Assembly: GCA_964369635.1 (NCBI GenBank)
Contig: CAYJGN010000001.1
Span: 32,097 to 96,096, forward strand
Direction of reading: 5' to 3'
From: CAYJGN01 sp964369635
Lineage (GTDB): Bacteria; Bacillota; Clostridia; Oscillospirales; Ruminococcaceae
Length of the DNA stretch: 64,000 nt
Of the stretch, positions 16,888 to 24,772 are shown one piece after another. Position 1 is the first letter of the stretch. The number at the start of each line of letters is the position of its first letter. The translations under genes and the position numbers were made by a program. The notes beneath the pieces were generated by a model. The model worked only from the letters and a program-made list of their open reading frames with translations. It did no database searches and was not told where the DNA came from.

Positions 16888-18054
16888 TTATCTTGCGTCA
16901 GGATTGTCTCTGTACTCAGCAAACTCATCATAATCTGCAAAGTCAAAGTAGCTCTTAACGTCGATCTCACCGTCGATGATCATCTGGATAACTTTATCCA
17001 TCTCAGCTTGAACATCTTCTGGTGTGTTTGCTAGATAGTTGTCGTTCATAGCTAGACCAACACCATCATCTGCAAGACCAACTACATAGTTGCCCCAATC
17101 AAGTGACTCGTCTTTTAGACCATTGAAAGCCCAAAGGATTGAATCTTCGATTTTCTTCTGCATTGATGTTACAACGTTATTGTAACCTTCAACAACTGTG
17201 CCTTCTTCTTCAGCTGCTGCGTATATTTTCCACTGGTCCATATCAACACCGATTACATAGTAACCTTCAGCGATACCGCCGCGCTCTTCAGCCGCCTGAG
17301 CAGCACCAAGAGTTGTTGAACCTGAAATGTTATAGAAAACGTCAACGCCGCTGTCGAAGTATACGTTAGCTGACTCATAAGCATTCTGTATAGCTATTGT
17401 GCCATAGTAGCTTATCTGATAGATAACATCTTCGCCATAAGTATCATTGTACCATTTAACGCCGTGTAGGTAACCTGACATAAAGTCATTTATGATAGGT
17501 GAGTCAGAGTTTCCAACTGTTCCTATTTTGCCAGTCTCAGTCATAAGAGCTGAGTATACAGCTGTTATAAATGATCCTTCGTTCTGACCATAAGCAATAC
17601 CGATCATATTGTCATAGCTTAGCTCAAGAGTTGGGTTTGTGTCGTAAATGATGAAGTTGATGTCAGCGTACGCGCCACCATCAATAGCTTCCATTAGCGA
17701 GTCAAGTGTGTACCAGCTTGATAAAACAGCCCAGTCATATCCACCTGTATCAAGAGCATCGAATAGTGATGTAACAGCAACTGAACTGTCTGCACCATAC
17801 TCAACTGTTGTTAGGTCAAAGCCTTCTTGCTCAGCGATTAGGTTTGCACCTTCCCAACCGAGATCAGCAAATCCCATATCACCACGGTTACTTGTGAAGA
17901 ACAGCATTTTTGTCTGCTCGTCACCAGCGTCTCCGCCGCCCTCTGAGCTTGAACCACCTTCATCGCCGCCGCTTGAAGCGTCGCCGCCGCCGCCACAAGC
18001 TGCTAATGCAAAAGCAAGTGACAATACTAATAATAGCGCTAAGATTTTTTTCAT
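16888..18054 (-). CDS. BMP-family ABC substrate-binding lipoprotein (first tandem copy)
   Basis: 388 aa. Signal MKKILALLLVLSLAFALAAC with lipidated Cys20, then a Gly/Ser-rich spacer. Motifs are GDMGFADLGWEGANLIAEQ, SSWYTLDSLMEAIDGG, GIAYGQNEGSFITAVYSALM and YYVIGVDMDQWKIYAAA. Very strong ribosome site (AAAGGAGGAAAA). It differs from copy 2 mainly in the first 150 residues (for example SNRGDMGFADLGW versus GTRGDMGFNDLGF) and in single sites such as DQWK/DQWT. It follows the two SIS-domain genes after a 66-bp gap. Extracytoplasmic capture of a nucleoside-like ligand is the family role. Confidence 0.85.
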   Translation of the reverse strand: MKKILALLLVLSLAFALAACGGGGDASSGGDEGGSSSEGGGDAGDEQTKMLFFTSNRGDMGFADLGWEGANLIAEQEGFDLTTVEYGADSSVAVTSLFDALDTGGYDWAVLSSWYTLDSLMEAIDGGAYADINFIIYDTNPTLELSYDNMIGIAYGQNEGSFITAVYSALMTETGKIGTVGNSDSPIINDFMSGYLHGVKWYNDTYGEDVIYQISYYGTIAIQNAYESANVYFDSGVDVFYNISGSTTLGAAQAAEERGGIAEGYYVIGVDMDQWKIYAAAEEEGTVVEGYNNVVTSMQKKIEDSILWAFNGLKDESLDWGNYVVGLADDGVGLAMNDNYLANTPEDVQAEMDKVIQMIIDGEIDVKSYFDFADYDEFAEYRDNPDAR

Positions 18055-18120
18055 TTGTTTTCCTCCTTTATTTTTTTATTATTACAGCATAATGCTGCAA
18101 TTAACTAAATTTAATTGAGC

Positions 18121-19269
18121 TTAATATAGCTCGACATTGCTTGACCCTATAGTCATAGCTTCTGGTGTGATAAATGTATCTTCACGTCTTCTAAAGAATG
18201 GCTCACCTATATGGATTGAGTGGTATGAAGCAGCCAATGATGCAGGTAGGTAATCATATAGATATCGAATAAACTCATATCCAGCAACGTTATCAGGTAG
18301 CTTTATAAACTTACAAGTTTCAGTTGTATAGTCCGAAAGTTCTCCGTTTGCAATTAGAACAACTTCTCTTCCCTCTTTTATAGTTTGGGTGAGTGTTTCT
18401 GATACCCTTGATTTATTAGCAGCATCCTTATCAGCTAAAATGAAGGTTGCTATTGAATTTCTCTCAAAGATGAATGTATTAACGTGGCAGTAGTTCTCAC
18501 TGTCTATAACAGTACATTTAACGCCTGCAACTTCGATATACTTCGCTGCAATAAATTCACCAGTTCTAAACATCGAGCCATCGCCTATAACTTCAAATCT
18601 CTTAAAGTCTTTAAAGCTCTCTGCTATTTCAAATGCATTATCATCAAAATAGTTCATCATATCGCCGTATGCTTTATTATATTTTGAAAGTGCATCTTCG
18701 AATTTATCAAAAGCTTCATCAGTTGCAACGCCTTTTATTTTCGCTATATGCATTGCAAGAGCGTAAAGTCCGATTAGTGAACCATAATATGAACGAAGTC
18801 CAGGTGATCTATCTGGATGCTCTGGAGTTCCAACAACAAGTGTACAACTTGAAGCTTTTGCAGCTCTTGATTCTCCATTATTTGTTAGTGCCATTGCATG
18901 ACAACCATGTTTTTTAGCTCTTAAAAGTGTTTCCTCAATTCTTGCAGGACCACCTGAAGCTGAAACTGCAACTACAAGTGTTTTATCTCCGTTATCAAGA
19001 TTTACAAGTCTTGATGCTTCGATGCATTTAACTGCTCTTGTTTTACAGTTAGTTCCTTTTAGATAGTGGTTGAAAACTTCAACAGCTATTTCAGCAGCTA
19101 TATATGAATCTCCACAACCTGTTAGTATAATCTCAGTTAGGCCTTTTGCCGCCTCAACTGGTATACTATCCGCAAGATTTGCTTTTGTATTTTTAAACTG
19201 CACTTCACCGAGAACCGGTATGTCAATGCATTGACCTTTTAGTGCATTATCAAATGCTTTTCTGTCCAT
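18121..19269 (-). CDS. SIS-domain (sugar isomerase) protein, second of a pair
   Basis: 382 aa. Two SIS modules in the GlmS-C/FrlB arrangement: first about 35-175 with ILTGCGDSYIAAEIAVEVF, TLVVAVSASGGPARIEETLL and MALTNNGES; second about 215-350 with FKRFEVIGDGSMFRTGEFIAAKYIEVAGV. SIS domains bind phosphosugars and catalyse isomerisation or deglycation. There is no glutaminase domain, so this is not GlmS. The final region PEAMTIGSSNVELY lacks a GlmS-type ending. Ribosome site GGAGGGGG. It is 12 nt downstream of its paralogue, suggesting the two act as a heteromer or on successive intermediates. Confidence 0.75.
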   Translation of the reverse strand: MDRKAFDNALKGQCIDIPVLGEVQFKNTKANLADSIPVEAAKGLTEIILTGCGDSYIAAEIAVEVFNHYLKGTNCKTRAVKCIEASRLVNLDNGDKTLVVAVSASGGPARIEETLLRAKKHGCHAMALTNNGESRAAKASSCTLVVGTPEHPDRSPGLRSYYGSLIGLYALAMHIAKIKGVATDEAFDKFEDALSKYNKAYGDMMNYFDDNAFEIAESFKDFKRFEVIGDGSMFRTGEFIAAKYIEVAGVKCTVIDSENYCHVNTFIFERNSIATFILADKDAANKSRVSETLTQTIKEGREVVLIANGELSDYTTETCKFIKLPDNVAGYEFIRYLYDYLPASLAASYHSIHIGEPFFRRREDTFITPEAMTIGSSNVELY

Positions 19270-19281
19270 CTTTACCCCCTC

Positions 19282-20466
19282 CTACTTCACTACTACAACT
19301 TCACTGCTACCTGTGGTGCCGTGAGAAAATGTTCCTTTGGCTTTAGCTTTCTCTGTATCAAAACTTCTTTTTTCAAAATCATATGAACCAAAGAAATCTT
19401 TTCCACCGTGATAAGCTTGATAGCCTGCTATTAGTGAACCAGGGATAAAATCAACTGTTGAAAGTGCAAACGCATTATCTGCACCAGTGTCTGGAAGTTT
19501 GAAGAACTCTATACCATCTATAAAGTCACTCTTCTCACCGTTTGAAACAACAACTGTTGGTCTTCCGATAAGTTTTGCCGACATAACTGTCTCAACAACT
19601 CTTGAATAGTTATTCTTATATTTATTTGCTATAACAACAACAGGAATTTCTGTTGGGTTGTTTACAAATACATTTATGTGACACCAGTCTTCTGAGTCTA
19701 CATGCGAAGCCACAACGCCACCACACTCGATAAACTTCTCTTCAACAAACTGCGCTGAGAAGAACTCACTGCCATCACCGACAACCTCAAACTCTGTGAA
19801 ATCTTTAAATCTTTCACCGATAGTTGATGCAAGTTTGTCTGCCTCACAAAGGCTTCCCTCGTAAGCCGACATCATCTCTTCCATCTGCTTGCCGCATTTT
19901 AAAAACTCTGAAACATCTTTCCCTGCTTTTAAGTTTCCTATGTAACTGCCAAGTGCTGTAACACCAAGCATACTTGCATAGTATGAGCGAAGTCCCGGAG
20001 TATCGCATAGAGGAGGTGTTTCCATAATAAATAGTTTCTTTGCAACTGAAGCCGCTTTCGACTCCGATTTATTCGAAACAAGAACTGTTTGGACACCTAT
20101 CTCTTGAAATTTCGTTACCATCTCAACTATTCTCGAAGCACCACCACCGGCACTAACAACAATAGCAAGGGTATTTTCAGGTTTATCTATTATTACATCT
20201 TCAGTAGTTAGAAATCTTGATGCATCCATAGGGTCGTACGCTTTAACATCAATACCATATAGATCTGATATTATATATGAAGCAACTGAACCCGCTGAAT
20301 AAGAATCTCCACACCCTGATATTATTATCTTATCTATTTTTGAGAGTTCTTCTTTTGAAAAGATTGATAAAATCTTCTCCTCATTAAACACGCTTTTTAC
20401 TTGAATCTTTGATAACTCTGGCAAACTTAGCACCTGCAAGCTTACCGAATTGTTCACTTCCTGCAT
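19282..20466 (-). CDS. SIS-domain (sugar isomerase) protein, first gene of the transporter operon
   Basis: 394 aa with two SIS modules: IIISGCGDSYSAGSVASYII and TLAIVVSAGGGASRIVEMV (about 45-135), then FTEFEVVGDGSEFFSAQFVEEKFIECGGV (about 220-250). It is clearly paralogous to the next gene but well diverged. The position as first gene, ahead of three binding proteins and the importer, suggests that processing of a phosphosugar-like intermediate is central to the pathway. Start ATG 20466 has AGGAGG 5 nt upstream. The 386-bp region before it is shared with the divergent GntR regulator and contains a palindromic operator candidate. Confidence 0.75.
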   Translation of the reverse strand: MQEVNNSVSLQVLSLPELSKIQVKSVFNEEKILSIFSKEELSKIDKIIISGCGDSYSAGSVASYIISDLYGIDVKAYDPMDASRFLTTEDVIIDKPENTLAIVVSAGGGASRIVEMVTKFQEIGVQTVLVSNKSESKAASVAKKLFIMETPPLCDTPGLRSYYASMLGVTALGSYIGNLKAGKDVSEFLKCGKQMEEMMSAYEGSLCEADKLASTIGERFKDFTEFEVVGDGSEFFSAQFVEEKFIECGGVVASHVDSEDWCHINVFVNNPTEIPVVVIANKYKNNYSRVVETVMSAKLIGRPTVVVSNGEKSDFIDGIEFFKLPDTGADNAFALSTVDFIPGSLIAGYQAYHGGKDFFGSYDFEKRSFDTEKAKAKGTFSHGTTGSSEVVVVK

Positions 20467-20852
20467 TTTTACCTCCTAAAATATCTTTATGTTAACTAAA
20501 ATATTACTATATATTATTAAATAAATCTTTAAATAATGTTCGAAACTGATAAAAAGGTGGTAATTTGAAACATTTTATTCACTTGTAGATACAAGTTTTA
20601 TTAATTCTAACATTTAAATTATGAATTGTCTATTAACAATCTGCAAGGAATTCGAGTTACTTATTTATACAAAATGCCCAAAATAACTATTTTGACAAAC
20701 GTTTTATGCAATTAAAAATAACACATTTACACAACTGTTAATAATTTATTAACTTTTAGCAGTAACTAAACTTTCCACTTGTATCTTTAATTATTTGACA
20801 TTATAATAGTAAGTAACAATTAATTTATAAAAATACATTTAGGAACTTATTT
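20467..20852. promoter_or_regulatory. Divergent control region between SIS operon and GntR regulator
   Basis: 386 bp, very AT-rich, no gene. It holds the palindrome at 20581-20596 and a related half-site ACTTGTATCT at 20777-20786. A TTGACA occurs at 20795-20800 but no well-spaced -10 box follows, so promoters are not placed with confidence. Confidence 0.5.
20581..20596. promoter_or_regulatory. Palindromic operator candidate for the HutC-type GntR regulator
   Basis: ACTTGTAGATACAAGT is a perfect inverted repeat of 6-bp arms with a 4-bp centre. Several HutC-subfamily regulators bind closely similar TTGTATATACAA-like sites (TreR, from memory). It lies 115 bp upstream of the SIS gene start. Confidence 0.55.
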
Positions 20853-21599
20853 ATGTACAATAATACAATAGAAAACGACACACTCGCAAGATATCAGGAA
20901 ATTTCTTCAGATCTTATAAGCAAAATTCGTGGCAATGAATTTCCCGAAGGTAGTTTACTCCCAAGTGAGAACTTTCTTATTAATGTTTATAACACAAGTA
21001 GAACTACTATACGCAGAGCTCTTGATGTGCTCGATAGAGATGGTTATATAATGAAGAAACAAGGAAAGGGCTCTATCGTCCTTCCGCTTAAACATAAAAA
21101 ATTTAGCCATATCCCAGTAACTGGTGTTTTAGGGGGCCTTGAGGATAGCGATTTCGGGACAAAAGAATATAATCGAATATTTTTAAGCAACACTCTTGTG
21201 CCAGCGCCAATAAACGTTGCTAACAGATTTAACATAGCCGAAGGTGCTCCCATCCTTTGCTACGATAGAATATATACCATAAACGGCCTGCCATACATAT
21301 ATTCAAAGAGTTATATTAATAATCATTTTTTTAAAGGAATCGAAAAGTTTGATTTTAATAAGTTTTCATTGTCGTCTGCAATATTTTCATATGGACTTCA
21401 TCTTGTTATCGTCAACCGCAAGTTCAGTGCTACAAATGCAGGAGAGGTCGCAAATCATCTTAATGTTTGTGAGTCTAATCCCATTTTGCATGAACGCTAT
21501 GAATGTCTCGCATCAACTCATAAAAATGATGTTATCGTTGAAATAGCTTCTTCTTATTATAATACCAACCTTCGGTCAGTTCCTGTTTTCATAAAATAA
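20853..21599 (+). CDS. GntR-family (HutC subfamily) transcriptional regulator
   Basis: 248 aa. N-terminal winged helix (about 12-78) with LISKIRGNEFPEGSLLPSE, TSRTTIRRALDVLDRDGYI (recognition helix) and KKQGKGSIV (wing). Residues about 95-240 form a UTRA ligand-binding domain (PAPINVANRFNIAEGAPILCYDRIYTINGLPYIYSKSYI ...). UTRA regulators bind small sugars, amino acids or phosphosugars and usually repress. It is divergent from the SIS-BMP operon and is its obvious candidate regulator; the ligand may be a phosphorylated pathway intermediate. The ribosome site is weak (AGGA), fitting low expression. Confidence 0.85.
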   Translation: MYNNTIENDTLARYQEISSDLISKIRGNEFPEGSLLPSENFLINVYNTSRTTIRRALDVLDRDGYIMKKQGKGSIVLPLKHKKFSHIPVTGVLGGLEDSDFGTKEYNRIFLSNTLVPAPINVANRFNIAEGAPILCYDRIYTINGLPYIYSKSYINNHFFKGIEKFDFNKFSLSSAIFSYGLHLVIVNRKFSATNAGEVANHLNVCESNPILHERYECLASTHKNDVIVEIASSYYNTNLRSVPVFIK

Positions 21600-21616
21600 T
21601 TTGGAGGTAAACATAA

Positions 21617-22567
21617 ATGAAAGTTTTATTATTCTCAGACTTTACCGGTGTCCAGGTAAAAAAAATCGAAGAACTCGGGTATACCGTCTATCCGCTTCGT
21701 GAAAATGATCTAAAGGACCACCCTCTTCGCGATGATTATACCGACTGCGATGTTATGGTATGCTATAATCCATTCCCTAACATAAATCTTGATAAATTTA
21801 ACGATCTTCGTTTCATTCAACTTTTAAGCGTTGGATTTAATCATCTGCCTACCAGCAAGATAGAAGAGATGGGTCTTATTGTCTCTCATAATGTTGGACA
21901 GACTAAATTTCAGATTAGCGAATGGGTTATGACATTTATTTTAAACATCTGCAAAAACACAAAATACTTCCTTGCAAATCAAGCATCTCACTCATGGAAG
22001 CATTACTATGACATATGGGAACTTGAGGGCAAAAACGTTACCTTCCTCGGCGGCGGCAATATAGCTTGCGAAACAGCGAAGAAACTCAAAGCATTTGGTG
22101 CAAACACCTTATCATTAAACCTATTCACCGACCCTCTTCCATATATGGATAAAGTTGTTCATATTGATGAGATTGATAGCATTTTACCTGATAGTGATAT
22201 AATCATATCAGCGCTCCCGGCAACAGATGAAACCTATCATCTAATTAACAGCGAAAAAATAGCAAAGATGAAAGATGGTTGTATTTTTGTAAATATAAGC
22301 AGAGGAAGCGTTGTAAATGAAAGCGACTTGTCAGATGCGCTAAAAGCTGGTAAATTCAGAGGAGTTGGCCTTGATGTATTTGAAACAGAGCCACTACCCC
22401 AAGATAGTCCGCTTTGGGATACAGAAAACGTCTATATAACTCCGCACAACGCGATTTTCTCAGATCTCTATCAGGAGAGAATTTTCAATATGGTATATGA
22501 TAACTTAAAGCTCTATATCGAAGGTCATAAAGTTGAGAACATTGTCGATTTTAAAAGAGGATATTAA
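21617..22567 (+). CDS. D-isomer specific 2-hydroxyacid dehydrogenase family protein
   Basis: 316 aa. The NAD-binding domain has LGGGNIACETAKKLKAFG (144-161), and the catalytic triad is in place: Arg229 (NISRGSVVNE), Glu258 (DVFETEPLP) and His277 (ITPHNA). These enzymes reduce 2-oxoacids or oxidise D-2-hydroxyacids with NAD(H). The substrate is not predictable. It follows the GntR gene by 17 nt with GGAGG and shares its transcript, so it probably belongs to the same pathway or regulon. A strong terminator follows. Confidence 0.8.
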   Translation: MKVLLFSDFTGVQVKKIEELGYTVYPLRENDLKDHPLRDDYTDCDVMVCYNPFPNINLDKFNDLRFIQLLSVGFNHLPTSKIEEMGLIVSHNVGQTKFQISEWVMTFILNICKNTKYFLANQASHSWKHYYDIWELEGKNVTFLGGGNIACETAKKLKAFGANTLSLNLFTDPLPYMDKVVHIDEIDSILPDSDIIISALPATDETYHLINSEKIAKMKDGCIFVNISRGSVVNESDLSDALKAGKFRGVGLDVFETEPLPQDSPLWDTENVYITPHNAIFSDLYQERIFNMVYDNLKLYIEGHKVENIVDFKRGY

Positions 22568-22575
22568 GTCAAATA

Positions 22576-22606
22576 AAAAAGATGTGCTATGCACATCTTT
22601 TTTTAT
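22576..22606. terminator. Strong intrinsic terminator, bidirectional
   Basis: Stem AAAGATGTGC (22578-22587) with GCACATCTTT (22591-22600), loop TAT, flanked by A-run and T-run. It ends the plus-strand GntR-dehydrogenase unit and can also stop transcription from the minus-strand LarA-like gene ending at 22717. Confidence 0.85.
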
Positions 22607-22716
22607 TTGCAATAGATAAACTCTATTTATAAAACATATAAATCAGCTAAACCATTCCCTTTTTTGTTCACTAATTATTTTGAATAATATAGATTAAACC
22701 GCTAAATGTAAAGCAC

Positions 22717-23994
22717 TTAGACTTTAGATACCTTCGGTATAACAGTTCCTGCATTTTCAACCACAAAAACGCTTTTTCCTTCAAAATCAACTGTTTTTAA
22801 AATTTCCAGAGCATCGGTATACACTTCTATTCCCATAGCTTTCGCATCATCTTTATCGAGCGTTGAGAGAAGGATAATCCTATATCTCTTTGCTTGTTCG
22901 CAGTTTAGATAAAATATGTAACCTGGAATGGTGAAGTTCTCCCTCAGTTCTTTATCCAAAACTCCCTTTTCAAGCGGCTTTAACCAATCGAAATAATCAG
23001 GTGGCCCTCCCCCATCGGGGCATTCGGTTACGAGGATTAACGTTCCTCCAAGTTTCAGTCCACTCTCTAAGTTATCAATGCTCTTACTCCCTTGGTATAA
23101 TGATATATCTTTTGGAAATCCACCGCAAGAAGCAATAATTATATCAGCTTTCTCTTCAATCATAACCTCGTAGCAGCTTTGAGCCTGCATACACCCTTTA
23201 TGCCAAGCTTTTTCAAAATGGCCTGAAAAAATATGCGATAGTTTCATATCTGGGTTCATAACAAGGTTTACCGTATAAAGATGCTCTATCGCCTCTGCCG
23301 CCTCCATCATATCGAGATGCAACGGATTGTTAAGGAGTTTTGCATTGCCAATCAGCGGATTTGATTGCTCCTTTATTGGGTCGAGCGAATGAGCATGATT
23401 TTGCTTTATAGCCTCCATCGAAGCAACGCCCGGTAAAATACTCTTGCGACCGCCGCCAAACCCCGCCATAACATGCTGCGTGCAAGCTCCAATAGCGACT
23501 ACTTTTCTTGACGCAACCTCTTTGTTTATCCGAAGAACTGTCCCACGAGAGGTTGTGCATATGTATGTTAAATCCGAGTCGTTGCAGTCATGGTAGATAA
23601 CCTCTATATTACTCGCAACCTCTTCAGTTAGAAGTGTTTTGGTATCTTCATCACTACCAGCTTCGTGAGTCCCTGTTGATATAACTATAACCATATCGCT
23701 ATACGGAATTTTGCAAACATCTCGAAGATAGGAAACAACATGCGGCACAACGAGGTCTTGTCTCATCCAAAACCTTGTCATATCTGATACGATAATCGCT
23801 ATTTTATCCCCTTTTTTTGCCCACTTCGCAAGTGGAGGCAGACCTATTGGATTATTTAGCGAACCAAAAGTAGCAGCTCTTATATCATCTATTGCAGCAG
23901 TTTCTTTTCCTGAAAGCTCTGCTAAAACAAGTGAGCTTTCAATTGGAAAGTTAATATAACTTTTCCCATACTTTAGCTTATAGTTTTTTATCAT
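22717..23994 (-). CDS. LarA-family (nickel-pincer lactate racemase-like, DUF2088) protein
   Basis: 425 aa from ATG 23994, which has TTGGAGG 7 nt upstream; a longer frame to 24072 overlaps the nitroreductase and is rejected. Key LarA residues are present at the expected numbers: His110 in ISTGTHEAGSDED, His174 in ACTQHVMAGFGGGRKSILPG, and Lys184 in the same motif, the residue to which the nickel-pincer nucleotide is bound in characterised LarA. SDMTRFW (about 70-76) is the N-terminal signature. The family racemises or epimerises 2-hydroxyacids. No larB, larC or larE (cofactor synthesis) is in the window, so the cofactor must come from elsewhere, if used. Located 13 nt downstream of the nitroreductase. 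Confidence 0.75.
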   Translation of the reverse strand: MIKNYKLKYGKSYINFPIESSLVLAELSGKETAAIDDIRAATFGSLNNPIGLPPLAKWAKKGDKIAIIVSDMTRFWMRQDLVVPHVVSYLRDVCKIPYSDMVIVISTGTHEAGSDEDTKTLLTEEVASNIEVIYHDCNDSDLTYICTTSRGTVLRINKEVASRKVVAIGACTQHVMAGFGGGRKSILPGVASMEAIKQNHAHSLDPIKEQSNPLIGNAKLLNNPLHLDMMEAAEAIEHLYTVNLVMNPDMKLSHIFSGHFEKAWHKGCMQAQSCYEVMIEEKADIIIASCGGFPKDISLYQGSKSIDNLESGLKLGGTLILVTECPDGGGPPDYFDWLKPLEKGVLDKELRENFTIPGYIFYLNCEQAKRYRIILLSTLDKDDAKAMGIEVYTDALEILKTVDFEGKSVFVVENAGTVIPKVSKV

Positions 23995-24007
23995 GCTTGT
24001 CCTCCAA

Positions 24008-24541
24008 CTAAAATTCATTAAATGAGCAAATTTCAGAAAACTCTTTTCGACTTTTATTTGTAGGTTTGTCACTCACGCTATACCCAAGTGCAATAACCAT
24101 CCTAATCTTAACATCACAAGGCACCTTAAATCGCTCGCGAATCATCTTTTCATCAAACAGACCGATAATACAGCTTCCAATACCCAAATCCGCCGCCGCA
24201 TAGCAGATAGCAGAAGTGGCACCGCCAAGATCAAAGTCGGCATAGAATTGGCTGTCACACTCAAGGCTTTTCATAAGCGTTACTTTAGACTCGCAAACGA
24301 TAATATAGCTCGAAACATCAACTGTCCATCTATTTATCGAATAATTTTCATCAATTATGCACTCGTGCATCGCAGCTCCCACATCGCCGTCTGCAACGAT
24401 AAATCTCCATGGTTGCGAGTTACAGGCAGAAGGAGACAAAGCAGCAGTATTAATAATCGAGATTATATCATCTCTACTAACCTTTTTATCGCTATATTTT
24501 CTTATGCTACTTCTATTAATAGCAAGTTCTTTAAAACTCAT
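24008..24541 (-). CDS. Nitroreductase-family FMN oxidoreductase
   Basis: 177 aa, typical for the short branch. FMN-binding motifs NRSSIRKYSDKKV (9-21) and SPSACNSQPWRFIV (36-49), then DLGGATSAICYAAADLGIGSCIIG (about 103-126) and IALGYS near the end. Acts as an NAD(P)H-dependent flavin reductase on nitro compounds, quinones or other acceptors; the physiological substrate is unknown. Its ribosome site AAAGGGG lies in a potential RNA stem (24546-24592) that would hide it. It probably forms a two-gene unit with the LarA-like gene. Confidence 0.8.
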   Translation of the reverse strand: MSFKELAINRSSIRKYSDKKVSRDDIISIINTAALSPSACNSQPWRFIVADGDVGAAMHECIIDENYSINRWTVDVSSYIIVCESKVTLMKSLECDSQFYADFDLGGATSAICYAAADLGIGSCIIGLFDEKMIRERFKVPCDVKIRMVIALGYSVSDKPTNKSRKEFSEICSFNEF

Positions 24542-24545
24542 AAAC

Positions 24546-24592
24546 TACCCCTTTTTTAACGAATTATTATTTAAATAATATCATAAGGGGTA
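24546..24592 (-). promoter_or_regulatory. Inverted repeat sequestering the nitroreductase ribosome site
   Basis: In the minus-strand RNA the 5' arm UACCCCUU (24585-24592 complement) pairs with AAGGGGUA (24546-24553 complement), which is the Shine-Dalgarno of the nitroreductase. A 16-bp perfect palindrome, TATTATTTAAATAATA (24565-24580), sits inside. Candidate thermosensor, translational switch or DNA operator. Confidence 0.5.
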
Positions 24593-24771
24593 AAAAATGT
24601 AAATAAAATAACCTCTATAGTTTATATATCTTCTGAAAGGATGTTTGTTTTTAAAGTGTTCAATTAGTGCATTTATTTTTTAATAAACTTTAATATTAAG
24701 TTTGAAACATCACTTTACCACTGGCATATTCTACATTAAAAACAAACAAATTGGGTGCAGCGTCACGCTGC
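24593..24771. other. Intergenic AT-rich stretch with a decayed copy of the tRNA-linked repeat
   Basis: No gene seen. Positions about 24717-24755 (CCACTGGCATATTCTACA) resemble the middle of the 195-bp units that follow, so this looks like an older, degenerate unit. A small hairpin CAGCGTCACGCTG lies just before the first intact unit. Confidence 0.45.
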
Positions 24772-24772
24772 T

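Noticed and set aside
15783..17369. Pairs of plus-strand frames antisense to the BMP genes
   Set aside because: They mirror one another only because the BMP genes are duplicated; no ribosome sites, and the minus-strand lipoproteins explain the region.
18121..20466. SIS pair as a split glmS
   Set aside because: Each protein has two SIS modules and neither has a glutaminase domain; a complete glmS is at 34464.
23995..24072. 26-codon extension of the LarA-like gene
   Set aside because: Overlaps the nitroreductase end and ignores the strong GGAGG before ATG 23994.
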